64,000 bases of DNA from UBA10438 sp044238605 (GTDB lineage: Bacteria; Bacteroidota; Ignavibacteria; Kapaibacteriales; Kapaibacteriaceae). Made by a program: the position numbers and the translations under genes. How positions within the stretch are numbered: the first letter of the stretch is position 1; every line of letters begins with the position of its first letter. Of this stretch, positions 52,026 through 60,136 are shown piece by piece. Location: NCBI GenBank assembly GCA_044238605.1, contig JBIICY010000001.1, forward strand, positions 310,001 to 374,000. Reading direction: 5' to 3'. The notes beneath the pieces are model-generated. The model was not told the origin of the DNA. It was given only the letters and a program-made list of their open reading frames with translations, and did not search any database.

Positions 52026-52895
52026 TTATGTGGTTTGTGTTGCGTGGACTGACCACAACAGCTTTTCTCTCAGAAGATCAAAGTACGTACTCTCTGCACG
52101 CTTGATCAGCTTGACCCGCTGCGCACTCTTGCGAATCAGCACATGATGTTGACTTCCTATTGTGCCAACCACCATTCCATCTGCCACGATCTGCGCCACG
52201 GCATTCGGATGAAGCAGCTCCAAACGAACCTCGCTGTCGTCATTGATAATCAGTGGACGCAGCGTTAACGTGTGCGGCGCGATCGGCGTAATACACAGAG
52301 CTGCTGCAGACGGCGCAACAATCGGACCTCCTGCTGCGAGCGAGTATGCCGTTGAGCCTGTGGGTGTTGCAATGATTACACCGTCGGCGCTGTAATCCGC
52401 AACATGGTGGTCGTCTACGTACGCACGAACTGAGATCATCTTGGCTTCAGCAGAACGCTCCACTAGGATCTCATTAATTGCGATACCACGGAGAGCTTCT
52501 GTTTCAACAACAAGTGTAGACCGGTCAACGATACGATATGCGCCAGATAGCAGACATTCAATGGCTTCGGGCACCTCGTCGGCTGAAAACTCAGCAAGAA
52601 ATCCCAGCCGGCCAACATTGATGCCCATGATCGGAACATCAGCATGGATCAATAGCCGCGCTATCGAAAGTAGGGTGCCGTCGCCGCCAAAGGTTATGAC
52701 AACGTCTGCAAGCTTGCCGAAATCGTCCTTGGACGCTACCCGACAGTGAGCTGATTCTTCGCCAAGGTGTCCGGCAGTTGATTCATCAACAATGATCTCA
52801 ACACCCTTTGCCTTGAGTAATCCAATAGCCACAACAGCGGCCTTGATAGCTCGTTCACGGGTTGTGTTGGCGATGATGGCAACACGCTTCATCAT
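52026..52895 (-). CDS. nadK: NAD kinase
   Basis: 289 residues. NadK phosphorylates NAD to NADP. The ATP-binding GGDG motif is present (VVITFGGDGTLLSIARLL), along with GINVGRLGFLAEF, the NE motif in AINEILVERS, and YSADGVIIATPTGSTAYSLAAGGPIV. Two adjacent ATG codons overlap the stop of the DUF1844 gene (GCATGATGA), so either may be used; translation is coupled in both cases. It is in the same operon as nadC, so synthesis and phosphorylation of the cofactor are linked. Confidence 0.97.
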   Translation of the reverse strand: MMKRVAIIANTTRERAIKAAVVAIGLLKAKGVEIIVDESTAGHLGEESAHCRVASKDDFGKLADVVITFGGDGTLLSIARLLIHADVPIMGINVGRLGFLAEFSADEVPEAIECLLSGAYRIVDRSTLVVETEALRGIAINEILVERSAEAKMISVRAYVDDHHVADYSADGVIIATPTGSTAYSLAAGGPIVAPSAAALCITPIAPHTLTLRPLIINDDSEVRLELLHPNAVAQIVADGMVVGTIGSQHHVLIRKSAQRVKLIKRAESTYFDLLREKLLWSVHATQTT

Positions 52896-53170
52896 GCGAG
52901 ATTACCACTGGTAGAAGGGGCTGATGGATTGCCAAATTCTTCCACGAAGTTGAGTCGTAGCGTGTTTAGCGTTTCATCTAGAATACGCGACTCCTGGGCA
53001 TCAAGATTGCCCCGTGTCTTTTCCTGCAACACAGCAAGCAAATCAATGATCCATTGAGCATGCTCGCGATTCTTCGAGAGTTCATTTGTGGCAGGATGCA
53101 TCATTTTTCCAAGGGCTACAAACCCTTCCATTTGATACATCTGCACGATCATCATAAAGTTTGGCGTCAT
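52892..53170 (-). CDS. DUF1844 domain-containing protein
   Basis: 92 residues matching DUF1844: FMMIVQMYQMEGFVALGKMMHPAT, then AQWIIDLLAVLQEKTRGNLDAQESRILDETLNTLRLNFVEEF. It is mostly helical, has no signal peptide, and its function is not known. It lies 15 bases after pfkA and is coupled to nadK. Confidence 0.88.
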   Translation of the reverse strand: MTPNFMMIVQMYQMEGFVALGKMMHPATNELSKNREHAQWIIDLLAVLQEKTRGNLDAQESRILDETLNTLRLNFVEEFGNPSAPSTSGNLA

Positions 53171-53185
53171 AGTTGTTTCATGTGA

Positions 53186-54145
53186 TTAGACAAGAATACT
53201 TGCCAGTTCAGCGAGATATGGAGGAACCGGCTTACGCGTCTTCCATGTTTCTTCAAGAGGAATATACGTGACCTGTCCAGCCACTTCCCCGATCATAACG
53301 TCTGTTTTGCCCGCTAACAGTGCGTCAACTGCCGCTGCACCCAGCCGAGAGGCCAGTACTCTGTCTCGCACAGTAGGAGACCCACCGCGCTGGATGTGGC
53401 CCAGAATTGAGACCTTGGAAGACATTCCGTACTTCTCCTCGATCCTCTTACTGATTCCGAGTGCACCACCGAGTTCATCGCCTTCACCAACGATAACAAC
53501 CGTTCGTTTGTCTACACCCTGTGCGATAATGCGCTGGTATAGTTCGTCGATGTCGGTTACTGTCTCTGGTACTGCAACGTATTCAGCTCCACAGGCAATC
53601 CCAACGTCCATTGCAATGAATCCGGCATGTCTTCCCATTACTTCAATAAAGAACAACCGACCATGAGAGTCCGCTGTATCTCTGATCTTATCAATGGCCT
53701 GCGCAGCAGTATTGATCGCTGTATCGTACCCGATGGTAAAATCCGTACCCGAAAGATCATTGTCGATCGTGCCCGGGGTACCAACAACAGGAATTTGGTG
53801 TTCGGTCCACAGAAGGTGAGCACCATGGAACGTTCCATCGCCGCCGCAGGCAATAACACCATCGATGCCATGCGAGCGCAGCTGCTGAACAGCCCTTGCG
53901 CGCCCCTCAGCGTCCATGAACTCCTCACAGCGCGACGTCTTGAGAACCGTGCCTCCACGATCAATGATATTAGCGGTTCGAATTCTGTCGAGCACCTCGA
54001 ACTGACCCGATATCATACCGGAATATCCTCCGATAATTCCGATCACCTCGAGTCCGCGCTTGCCCCCTACCCGCTCCACTGCCCTGATATGGGCATTCAT
54101 ACCGGGAGCATCGCCCCCACTTGTGAACAGTGCGATACGTTTCAT
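53186..54145 (-). CDS. pfkA: 6-phosphofructokinase
   Basis: 319 residues, the length of the ATP-dependent bacterial type. It phosphorylates fructose-6-phosphate in glycolysis. The motifs are complete: TSGGDAPGMNAHIRAV, IACGGDGTFHGA with the Mg-ATP-binding residues, GTPGTIDNDLSGTDFTIGYDTA with the catalytic Asp, EVMGRHAGFIA and GHIQRGGSPTVRDRVLASRLG. It leads a six-gene operon. A TATCTTCG element seven bases before the ATG suggests a very short leader. Confidence 0.97.
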   Translation of the reverse strand: MKRIALFTSGGDAPGMNAHIRAVERVGGKRGLEVIGIIGGYSGMISGQFEVLDRIRTANIIDRGGTVLKTSRCEEFMDAEGRARAVQQLRSHGIDGVIACGGDGTFHGAHLLWTEHQIPVVGTPGTIDNDLSGTDFTIGYDTAINTAAQAIDKIRDTADSHGRLFFIEVMGRHAGFIAMDVGIACGAEYVAVPETVTDIDELYQRIIAQGVDKRTVVIVGEGDELGGALGISKRIEEKYGMSSKVSILGHIQRGGSPTVRDRVLASRLGAAAVDALLAGKTDVMIGEVAGQVTYIPLEETWKTRKPVPPYLAELASILV

Positions 54146-54152
54146 AATAGCG

Positions 54153-54160
54153 CGAAGATA
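54153..54160 (-). promoter_or_regulatory. Putative -7 element for the pfkA operon
   Basis: TATCTTCG on the minus strand, identical to the rpsT box and seven bases before the pfkA ATG. No clear -33 TTTG was seen. Confidence 0.45.
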
Positions 54161-54201
54161 CGCTCAACCGCCGTTTTGGACCTTCCGGTTCGTGCAAACC
54201 A

Positions 54202-54241
54202 ATGTTACGGAATCTTAACCATGTGTTACCAAACTGTTGCC
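54202..54241 (+). promoter_or_regulatory. Pho-box-like array upstream of the phosphate porin
   Basis: Four 7-mers spaced exactly 11 bases apart (4-base spacers): ATGTTAC, TCTTAAC, TGTTACC, TGTTGCC. The 7-4-7 geometry is that of PhoB binding sites, and the units resemble the TTAAC-type half-sites of cyanobacteria and Bacillus. Confidence 0.6.
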
Positions 54242-54252
54242 ATAGGTTCGCA

Positions 54253-54270
54253 CTGTAACAATTCATTAAC
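54253..54270 (+). promoter_or_regulatory. Second Pho-box-like pair upstream of the phosphate porin
   Basis: CTGTAAC and CATTAAC separated by AATT, again 11 bases apart. It ends seven bases before a TAATGCTTG stretch (54278-54286) that could be the -7 region. Confidence 0.55.
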
Positions 54271-54296
54271 GATTTCATAATGCTTGGGAGGGCAGC

Positions 54297-55535
54297 GTGA
54301 AACACTCATACTTTATCGCCGTGGCACTGCTGCTGGCAGCCATCTGCCAGCCTCAGAATGTTCTGGGTCAGGCGTCAACGCTATCACACGGAAGCTTCGA
54401 CTTTAACTCCGATGGTGTAGTCTTTCAGTCTGCGGATTCAAATACGCGCGTAATTATGCGATTCCGTATGCAGAATTGGGCAACGTACACAACTCGCACC
54501 CAGGCAGAGGACCAAGAGCTTGATCTCTCTGCGGGCTCAATGGACCTCGTTACTCGACGCACACGTGTGCGATTTGGAGGCTCTCTCTACGATCCACGTC
54601 TTACGTTCAACCTCCAGCTGTCGTTTTCGCGGTCTGATATGGACTGGGCGGACACGCAGTTTCCGAACGTCATCCGTGACGCCATGGTTTTCTGGAATTT
54701 CACAAACGCACTTCAGATTGGCTTCGGTCAGACAAAGCTCCCAGGCAACCGCCAGCGCGTAATCTCGTCTGCAGATGTTGAGATTCCAGATCGCTCCATT
54801 GTTAACGGGGCATTTAACCTCGACCGCGATTTCGGCTTCCAGGGATTCTGGCGTCCAGTCAGCGGAGACGTGGTAGTGAACATTCGGGGTGCTATCTCGT
54901 CAGGAGACGGACGCAATCAGGCTCCAATTCCAGGAGGGGGCTTAGCGTACACGGGACGTGTCGAGTTGCTTCCATTCGGTGCGTTTACAAATGGCGGCGA
55001 CTACTTCGAAGGCGATCTTATGCGCGAATCGAAGCCAAAGGTGAGCATTGGGGTTTCTTACCAGCATAATGAGAACCAGACTAAAACACGCGGAACGCTT
55101 GGTAAGTCTCTCTTTGCTCAGCGGACAGCGAATGTTCTATATGCCGACGCCCTCCTGAAGTACCAGGGCTTTTCGTTCTACACCGAGTACGCACAGCGCA
55201 GTTCTGACAATCCTATCACATACAAAGACACAACGAAGAAGGACTATGCTGCCGTGTTCGTAGGCACAGGATACATGGCTCAGGCATCGTATATATTTCC
55301 ATCGATGTGGAATGTTGGTGTTCGCTATGCGGTTGTCGACGCTGGAAGTCAGCTTGCCGGCCTGTCTGAATACACCAAGCAGACGAATATTGCCGGCGTG
55401 ATTGGATACTACATAAATCGGCATCGCATCAAGGCAAACCTCGAGGTTGGCACAAATCAGTTTATCCTTTACAACAAGGCTGATCTAAGAGAATCGAATC
55501 TGTTTGGACGCTTCAATGTGGAGCTGGGCATTTAA
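54297..55535 (+). CDS. Phosphate-selective porin (OprP/OprO-like)
   Basis: 412 residues starting at GTG, with GGGAGG five bases upstream. The signal peptide ends near residue 26 (NVLGQ). The mature barrel begins with FDFNSDGVVFQSADSNTRVIMRFRMQNWATY and contains TRRTRVRFGGSLYDPRLTFNLQLSF, TNALQIGFGQTKLPGNRQRV and VNGAFNLDRDFGFQGFW. These are typical of the phosphate-selective porin O/P family, with many basic residues for anion binding. It ends in an outer-membrane strand (NVELGI). Pho-box-like repeats upstream and pstS downstream place it in the phosphate regulon. Confidence 0.88.
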   Translation: MKHSYFIAVALLLAAICQPQNVLGQASTLSHGSFDFNSDGVVFQSADSNTRVIMRFRMQNWATYTTRTQAEDQELDLSAGSMDLVTRRTRVRFGGSLYDPRLTFNLQLSFSRSDMDWADTQFPNVIRDAMVFWNFTNALQIGFGQTKLPGNRQRVISSADVEIPDRSIVNGAFNLDRDFGFQGFWRPVSGDVVVNIRGAISSGDGRNQAPIPGGGLAYTGRVELLPFGAFTNGGDYFEGDLMRESKPKVSIGVSYQHNENQTKTRGTLGKSLFAQRTANVLYADALLKYQGFSFYTEYAQRSSDNPITYKDTTKKDYAAVFVGTGYMAQASYIFPSMWNVGVRYAVVDAGSQLAGLSEYTKQTNIAGVIGYYINRHRIKANLEVGTNQFILYNKADLRESNLFGRFNVELGI

Positions 55536-55540
55536 CAAGT

Positions 55541-55569
55541 GTTACAATTTGGTAACATTTCCGTAACAC
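55541..55569 (+). promoter_or_regulatory. Pho-box-like array upstream of pstS
   Basis: Three 7-mers with 4-base spacers, GTTACAA, GTAACAT, GTAACAC, each 11 bases apart. Read on the minus strand they are GTGTTAC and ATGTTAC, the same half-site as before the porin. They start six bases after the porin stop. Confidence 0.6.
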
Positions 55570-55634
55570 CACCGTGAATCAGTCCACCGGTAGCGAACTT
55601 TGAGCAGCTTTTTCAACATTTCCACCCCAACATC

Positions 55635-56477
55635 ATGAAATTATTCCGTCGACTAGCCCCCTTCACAGCCGTTTTTCTATTGTTCACCGCCATTGTTCTT
55701 GCAATGCCTAAGCAGCGCATTACGATCAAAGGATCGGACACCATGGTTATTCTGGTGCAGCGCTGGACAGAAATGTACCCTGACAAAACCAACACCGAGT
55801 TTCAGGTTACTGGCGGAGGTTCGGGCACAGGTATTGCCGCCCTGATCAACGGCACAACAGATATCTGCTCTTCATCGCGCCCAATTAAGAAGGATGAAGT
55901 AGCTCAGCTGGAAAAGAAGTACGGATATAAGGGGCTTGAAATCCGTGTTGCTATGGACGGATTGGCGATTTACGTCCATAAGTCCAATCCTATCAAGCAG
56001 CTAACGATGGCCCAGATCAAGGATATCTTTACTGGTAAGATCACAAACTGGAAGGATGTGGGCGGCAAGGACAGCAAGATTCTGCTCTATTCACGTGAGA
56101 ACAACTCCGGCACGTATGAGTTCTTTAAAGAGCACGTCCTGAACAAGCAGGATTTTGCAGCAAGCGCACAGCACATGGCGGGCACAGCAGCCCTCATAAA
56201 TGCAGTTTCAAAAGATCCGAACGGAATTGGCTTTGGTGGAGCAGCATATGCAAAGAATGTAAAGGCTATTCCAGTTGCTAAGGATCAGAACAGCAAGGCA
56301 GTAGCCGCAAATGTGGCTTCTATCCACTCCGGAGAGTATCCGATCTCCCGCTTCCTGTATTTTTATTTGAATGCAAAACCAACTGGTAATGTGAAGAAAT
56401 TCATTGACTGGGTAATTTCGCCTGCGGGACAAAAAGTTGTCAACGAAGTAGGCTATTACCCAATCAAGCGCAAATAA
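55635..56477 (+). CDS. pstS: Phosphate ABC transporter substrate-binding protein
   Basis: 280 residues with a signal peptide (MKLFRRLAPFTAVFLLFTAIVLA). The phosphate-binding fold shows the usual elements: ITIKGSDTMVILVQRW, VTGGGSGTGIAALINGTTDIC, SSRPIKKDE, IFTGKITNWKDVGG, SRENNSGTYEFFKEHVL and GIGFGGAAYA. It captures phosphate in the periplasm and delivers it to PstCA. It has its own Pho-box-like array, so it may be expressed above the porin level, and it starts the pstSCAB-phoU operon. Confidence 0.96.
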   Translation: MKLFRRLAPFTAVFLLFTAIVLAMPKQRITIKGSDTMVILVQRWTEMYPDKTNTEFQVTGGGSGTGIAALINGTTDICSSSRPIKKDEVAQLEKKYGYKGLEIRVAMDGLAIYVHKSNPIKQLTMAQIKDIFTGKITNWKDVGGKDSKILLYSRENNSGTYEFFKEHVLNKQDFAASAQHMAGTAALINAVSKDPNGIGFGGAAYAKNVKAIPVAKDQNSKAVAANVASIHSGEYPISRFLYFYLNAKPTGNVKKFIDWVISPAGQKVVNEVGYYPIKRK

Positions 56478-56484
56478 GGATTTC

Positions 56485-57702
56485 GTGTCACATCCGTTCA
56501 AAAGAACACAAACACGTCCGGGCGAATGGATCGCAGAGTGGTCCATTCGCCTCGTTGCATCTGTGTCGATCATTGTGATCTTCCTGATCTTCGTTTTTGT
56601 GTTTCGTGAAGCCGCAACCCTGTTCACGTCCGTTGCGGAATCGGCTACCACATCAGCTTCCTCTGCTGAGTCTACTTCAAGCGATCTGCAGCCAGAGACC
56701 TACGGAGACGTGGACACCAGCCTTTCCGCAGCAGGCTCTGTCTCTGACGAGCCGGACGTATACAATCCCGATGTTGAAGACCCGACAGCTGCCTCGGGAG
56801 AACCCGGCGCACCGGGCCAGATGATCTACAAGCCTAAGAATTCAAAGTATCCTGAGATCTATAACCCAGATACGGGGCTCCTACCGGCTGACATCGACGA
56901 TGAGCAAACAGAGATTGCCGCTGCAGACACAACAGCGAAGCAATCCATCCTCTCACGTCTTGCGGGCGATACCTGGCAGCCAGTTGGCGAGACTCCCAAG
57001 TTCGGCATCTTGCCATTGATTACGGGAACCCTCAAGACCACTACAATCGCAATCTTGATCGGCGCACCGTTGGGCATCCTAGCGGCTCTTTACGTAGCGT
57101 TCTTCGCAAAACGCCGTGTACGCGAGATCGTCAAACCTGCCATTGAACTACTCGCAGGTTTCCCTTCTGTAGTGATCGGATTTTTCTGTCTGGTAACGGT
57201 AGCAACGTTCATACAAGACGTAACGGGAGCTTCATACCGACTCAACGCAATCGTTGGAGGAATCGGTCTGTCGCTTGCCGTTATACCAATTGTCTTCAGT
57301 ATTGCCGAGGATGCGCTAAGCGCCGTACCAAAGACGCTTCGCGAGGCTTCGCTTGCCCTTGGTTCAACCGAATGGCAAACTGCCTATCGCGTTATGCTGC
57401 CAGCAGCTGCGCCAGGTGTATTTGCGGCTGTTCTGTTGGGCATTGGACGTGCCTTTGGCGAAACCATGATCGCCATCATGGCAACGGGCAATGCGCCCCT
57501 TACCTCGCTGTCTCCATTTGAACCAGCTCGAACTGTTGCGGCAACCATCGGAAGTGAAATGGGAGAAGTTGTGTGGGGATCAGAGCATTACGGTGTTCTG
57601 TTCTTCATGGGAGTTCTGCTGTTTGTGTTCTCGTTTGGACTCAACGCAGTAACAGAACTGTACGTAAAGAAGCGTCTCATTAAGAAGTTTCAGGGGCGCT
57701 GA
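56485..57702 (+). CDS. pstC: Phosphate ABC transporter permease PstC with large periplasmic insertion
   Basis: 405 residues (GTG start), about 100 longer than usual. The first helix is at about 22-40. A hydrophilic, Ser/Asp/Pro-rich stretch of some 110 residues follows (about 48-157) and contains two related motifs, DVYNPDVEDP and EIYNPDTGLLP. The conserved permease core then starts at GDTWQPVGETPKFGILPLITGTL with five further helices, including the EAA-type loop KTLREASLALGSTEWQTAY. It forms the inner-membrane channel with PstA. The insertion should face the periplasm and might contact PstS or the cell wall; that is inference. Confidence 0.95.
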   Translation: MSHPFKRTQTRPGEWIAEWSIRLVASVSIIVIFLIFVFVFREAATLFTSVAESATTSASSAESTSSDLQPETYGDVDTSLSAAGSVSDEPDVYNPDVEDPTAASGEPGAPGQMIYKPKNSKYPEIYNPDTGLLPADIDDEQTEIAAADTTAKQSILSRLAGDTWQPVGETPKFGILPLITGTLKTTTIAILIGAPLGILAALYVAFFAKRRVREIVKPAIELLAGFPSVVIGFFCLVTVATFIQDVTGASYRLNAIVGGIGLSLAVIPIVFSIAEDALSAVPKTLREASLALGSTEWQTAYRVMLPAAAPGVFAAVLLGIGRAFGETMIAIMATGNAPLTSLSPFEPARTVAATIGSEMGEVVWGSEHYGVLFFMGVLLFVFSFGLNAVTELYVKKRLIKKFQGR

Positions 57703-57704
57703 TC

Positions 57705-58613
57705 ATGATCTTGACATCTTCACAGATTTCTGCACCACGGCGCTTACTCGGACTCTTTGCCGTGCTGATTGCACTCACAGCAGCTGTAGCAGTGCTGGGC
57801 GTTATCCTTGGAATGGTCAGCTCCTTTATTGCCAATGGCGGCAGTACGGTTACATGGTCGTTCCTAAGTGAATTCCCCCGAAACAACAACACTGAAGGGG
57901 GCATTTGGCCCGCTCTTGCCGGCACAACGTTTCTCGTGCTGTTGATGACCATTCTTGGTGTTCCTATTGGTACAGCCACGGCGATCTACCTCACGGAGTT
58001 TGCCAAACAAGATTCTTGGTTCGCGCGAAGCGTACGCTTTGCCGTTAACACACTAGCAGGCGTACCGTCGATCGTCTTCGGTCTCTTCGGTGTTGGTTTC
58101 TTTATTCAATTCATGGGCAATGGAATCGACTCATGGTTTGGCACCAGCTCATTTGGAGACGGTTCCCTACTATGGTCGTCAGCAACACTTGCCGTGCTTA
58201 CACTGCCCGTAGTTATTGTGTCTGTGGAAGAAGCACTAAAGGCCGTTCCGCGCGATCTGCGCGAAGCATCGCTGGCCCTTGGAGCAACCCGTTGGCAGAC
58301 GATCACCAAGGTGGTGATTCCGAATGCCGTTACAGGTATTCTAACAGGCTCAATCCTGGCTGTTGGCCGTGGAGCGGGCGAAGTTGCAGCTATCTTGTTT
58401 GTAGGTGTAACGTACTCATCAGAAGTACTTCCAAGCCAGGTCACGGAAAAATTCATGCATCTGGGCTACCACCTGTTTGTACTGTCTACACAGTCGCCAG
58501 ACGTAGATAAGACACTACCCCTGCAGTATGCAACAACACTTGTGCTGCTTGGCTTAACATTCCTGCTCAACCTCACAGCGATTCTCATTCGATCACGCCT
58601 GCGCAAGCAGTAA
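57705..58613 (+). CDS. pstA: Phosphate ABC transporter permease PstA
   Basis: 302 residues with six membrane helices. Family features are FLSEFPRNNNTEGGIWPALAGTTF, GVPIGTATAIYLTEFA, LAGVPSIVFGLFGVGFF and the coupling loop RDLREASLALGATRWQTITKVV, then VGRGAGEVAAILFVG. It starts two bases after the pstC stop. With PstC it forms the transmembrane channel driven by PstB. Confidence 0.96.
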   Translation: MILTSSQISAPRRLLGLFAVLIALTAAVAVLGVILGMVSSFIANGGSTVTWSFLSEFPRNNNTEGGIWPALAGTTFLVLLMTILGVPIGTATAIYLTEFAKQDSWFARSVRFAVNTLAGVPSIVFGLFGVGFFIQFMGNGIDSWFGTSSFGDGSLLWSSATLAVLTLPVVIVSVEEALKAVPRDLREASLALGATRWQTITKVVIPNAVTGILTGSILAVGRGAGEVAAILFVGVTYSSEVLPSQVTEKFMHLGYHLFVLSTQSPDVDKTLPLQYATTLVLLGLTFLLNLTAILIRSRLRKQ

Positions 58614-58628
58614 CGAACCAGTATCATT

Positions 58629-59396
58629 ATGGCAAAAGAATATCCGGTCAAGATCGAAGCTCACAACTTCAACTTTTACTACGCTGCTAAACAGGCATTG
58701 TTCGGTATTAACCTGAGCATTCCTGAACGTCGAGTTACGGCATTCATCGGCCCATCGGGTTGCGGTAAGTCTACGTTCCTGCGTTCTATGAACCGCATGA
58801 ACGATCTCATCGACGGCACGCGGTCTGAAGGTGATATGAAGATCGACGGGGTTGATGTGTATTCGAAGGACGTAGACGTTGTTACGCTCCGCAGACGGGT
58901 TGGAATGGTGTTCCAGAAATCGATCCCGTTCCCGAAATCGATCTATGAGAACATTACATACGGCCTCACGCTCAATGAGAAAGTTGCAAAGGCAGACCTC
59001 GATCAGGTCGTAGAATCCTCTCTTCGCAAATCTGCGCTCTGGGATGAGGTCAAAGACCGACTTCACCATTCAGCTCAGGGATTATCCGGCGGACAGCAGC
59101 AGCGTCTCTGCATTGCGCGCGCTGTTGCGATCAATCCAGAGATTCTCCTCATGGATGAACCTTGCTCCGCGTTAGATCCAATATCAACTGGTAAGGTTGA
59201 GGAACTAATCACAGAATTGAAGGACACGTATACCATCGTGCTCGTGACGCACAATATGCAGCAGGCTGGTCGCGTCTCGGACTACACCGGTTTCTTCCTG
59301 ATGGGCTCACTCATCGAGTTTGATAGAACTCGCACACTCTTTACGAGTCCGGCAAAGCGAGAAACCGAAGATTATATCACTGGACGATTCGGATAA
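58629..59396 (+). CDS. pstB: Phosphate ABC transporter ATP-binding protein
   Basis: 255 residues. All ABC ATPase motifs are intact: Walker A GPSGCGKST, the Q-loop in VGMVFQKSIPFPKSIYENI, signature LSGGQQQRLCIARA, Walker B ILLMDEPCSALDP, and the switch His in VLVTHNMQQA. The closing YITGRFG is typical of PstB. It powers phosphate import through PstCA and, in characterised systems, takes part in signalling to PhoR through PhoU. Confidence 0.97.
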   Translation: MAKEYPVKIEAHNFNFYYAAKQALFGINLSIPERRVTAFIGPSGCGKSTFLRSMNRMNDLIDGTRSEGDMKIDGVDVYSKDVDVVTLRRRVGMVFQKSIPFPKSIYENITYGLTLNEKVAKADLDQVVESSLRKSALWDEVKDRLHHSAQGLSGGQQQRLCIARAVAINPEILLMDEPCSALDPISTGKVEELITELKDTYTIVLVTHNMQQAGRVSDYTGFFLMGSLIEFDRTRTLFTSPAKRETEDYITGRFG

Positions 59397-59401
59397 GAAC
59401 T

Positions 59402-60109
59402 ATGCACAGATCATTTGAAGAAGACCTCGACAAGCTTCGTACACGACTCATTCGCATGGGTTCGCTTGTTGAAGAACAAGTAGAATTCGCACTCCGCGCG
59501 CTCCGCGAAGGCAACCAGGAGCTTGCACGTATCGTGGTCGATCGCGATGATAAGGTTGATAAGCTCGACCTAAAGATCGACAAGCAGTGCCAAAGGATCT
59601 TTGCTCTTAACCAACCTGTAGCCTCAGATCTGCGGCTACTCCTGGCTGCTGTGAAGATTAACAACGAGCTTGAGCGAATCGGCGACCAGGCAACGAACAT
59701 CGCATCGATCGTGCTAACCACGCCCAATGCCGTTCAGCTGGCAAATCAGATCGATCTGCATCGTATCTCGCAGGCGGTCTACACGATGCTCAAGTCGAGC
59801 TTGGATGCCTTTATCAACAACGATCCTGGGCTCGCAGCTCACATCCTACCATCAGACTCCAACGTAGACCACCTCTACGACCTGCTGCGCCAGGAACTCA
59901 TCGATGCCATGAAGGAAGACGTAGCGCTTGTTAGTGATGGTGCCAACCTCTTACTCGGGCTTTACGACATGGAACGCATGGCAGACCATGCAACGAACAT
60001 TGCCGAAAACGTGATCTTCCTCGCAGAAGCCAAGTTGGTACGTCACCGCGCCGTCAATGAAGAGGGCATCGACCTGATGAAGGCGATACAGGAACGCGAT
60101 AGCGACTAA
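59402..60109 (+). CDS. phoU: Phosphate transport system regulator PhoU
   Basis: 235 residues, all helical, with two related three-helix halves (about 5-110 and 115-220). Metal-binding motifs of the family are present: NELERIGDQATNIA in the first half and YDMERMADHATNIAENV in the second. PhoU restrains PstB and relays phosphate status to the PhoR kinase. It starts five bases after pstB and ends the operon. phoB and phoR are not in this window. Confidence 0.97.
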   Translation: MHRSFEEDLDKLRTRLIRMGSLVEEQVEFALRALREGNQELARIVVDRDDKVDKLDLKIDKQCQRIFALNQPVASDLRLLLAAVKINNELERIGDQATNIASIVLTTPNAVQLANQIDLHRISQAVYTMLKSSLDAFINNDPGLAAHILPSDSNVDHLYDLLRQELIDAMKEDVALVSDGANLLLGLYDMERMADHATNIAENVIFLAEAKLVRHRAVNEEGIDLMKAIQERDSD

Positions 60110-60115
60110 CGTCCC

Positions 60116-60132
60116 GGGGCTCCGTAAGTTTG
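60116..60132 (+). promoter_or_regulatory. Putative extended promoter element of rfbA
   Basis: GGGGCTCCG followed by TAAGTTTG (60125-60132), then only four bases (CGGC) before the ATG. The nine-base prefix is identical to that before manC. Confidence 0.55.
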
Positions 60133-60136
60133 CGGC

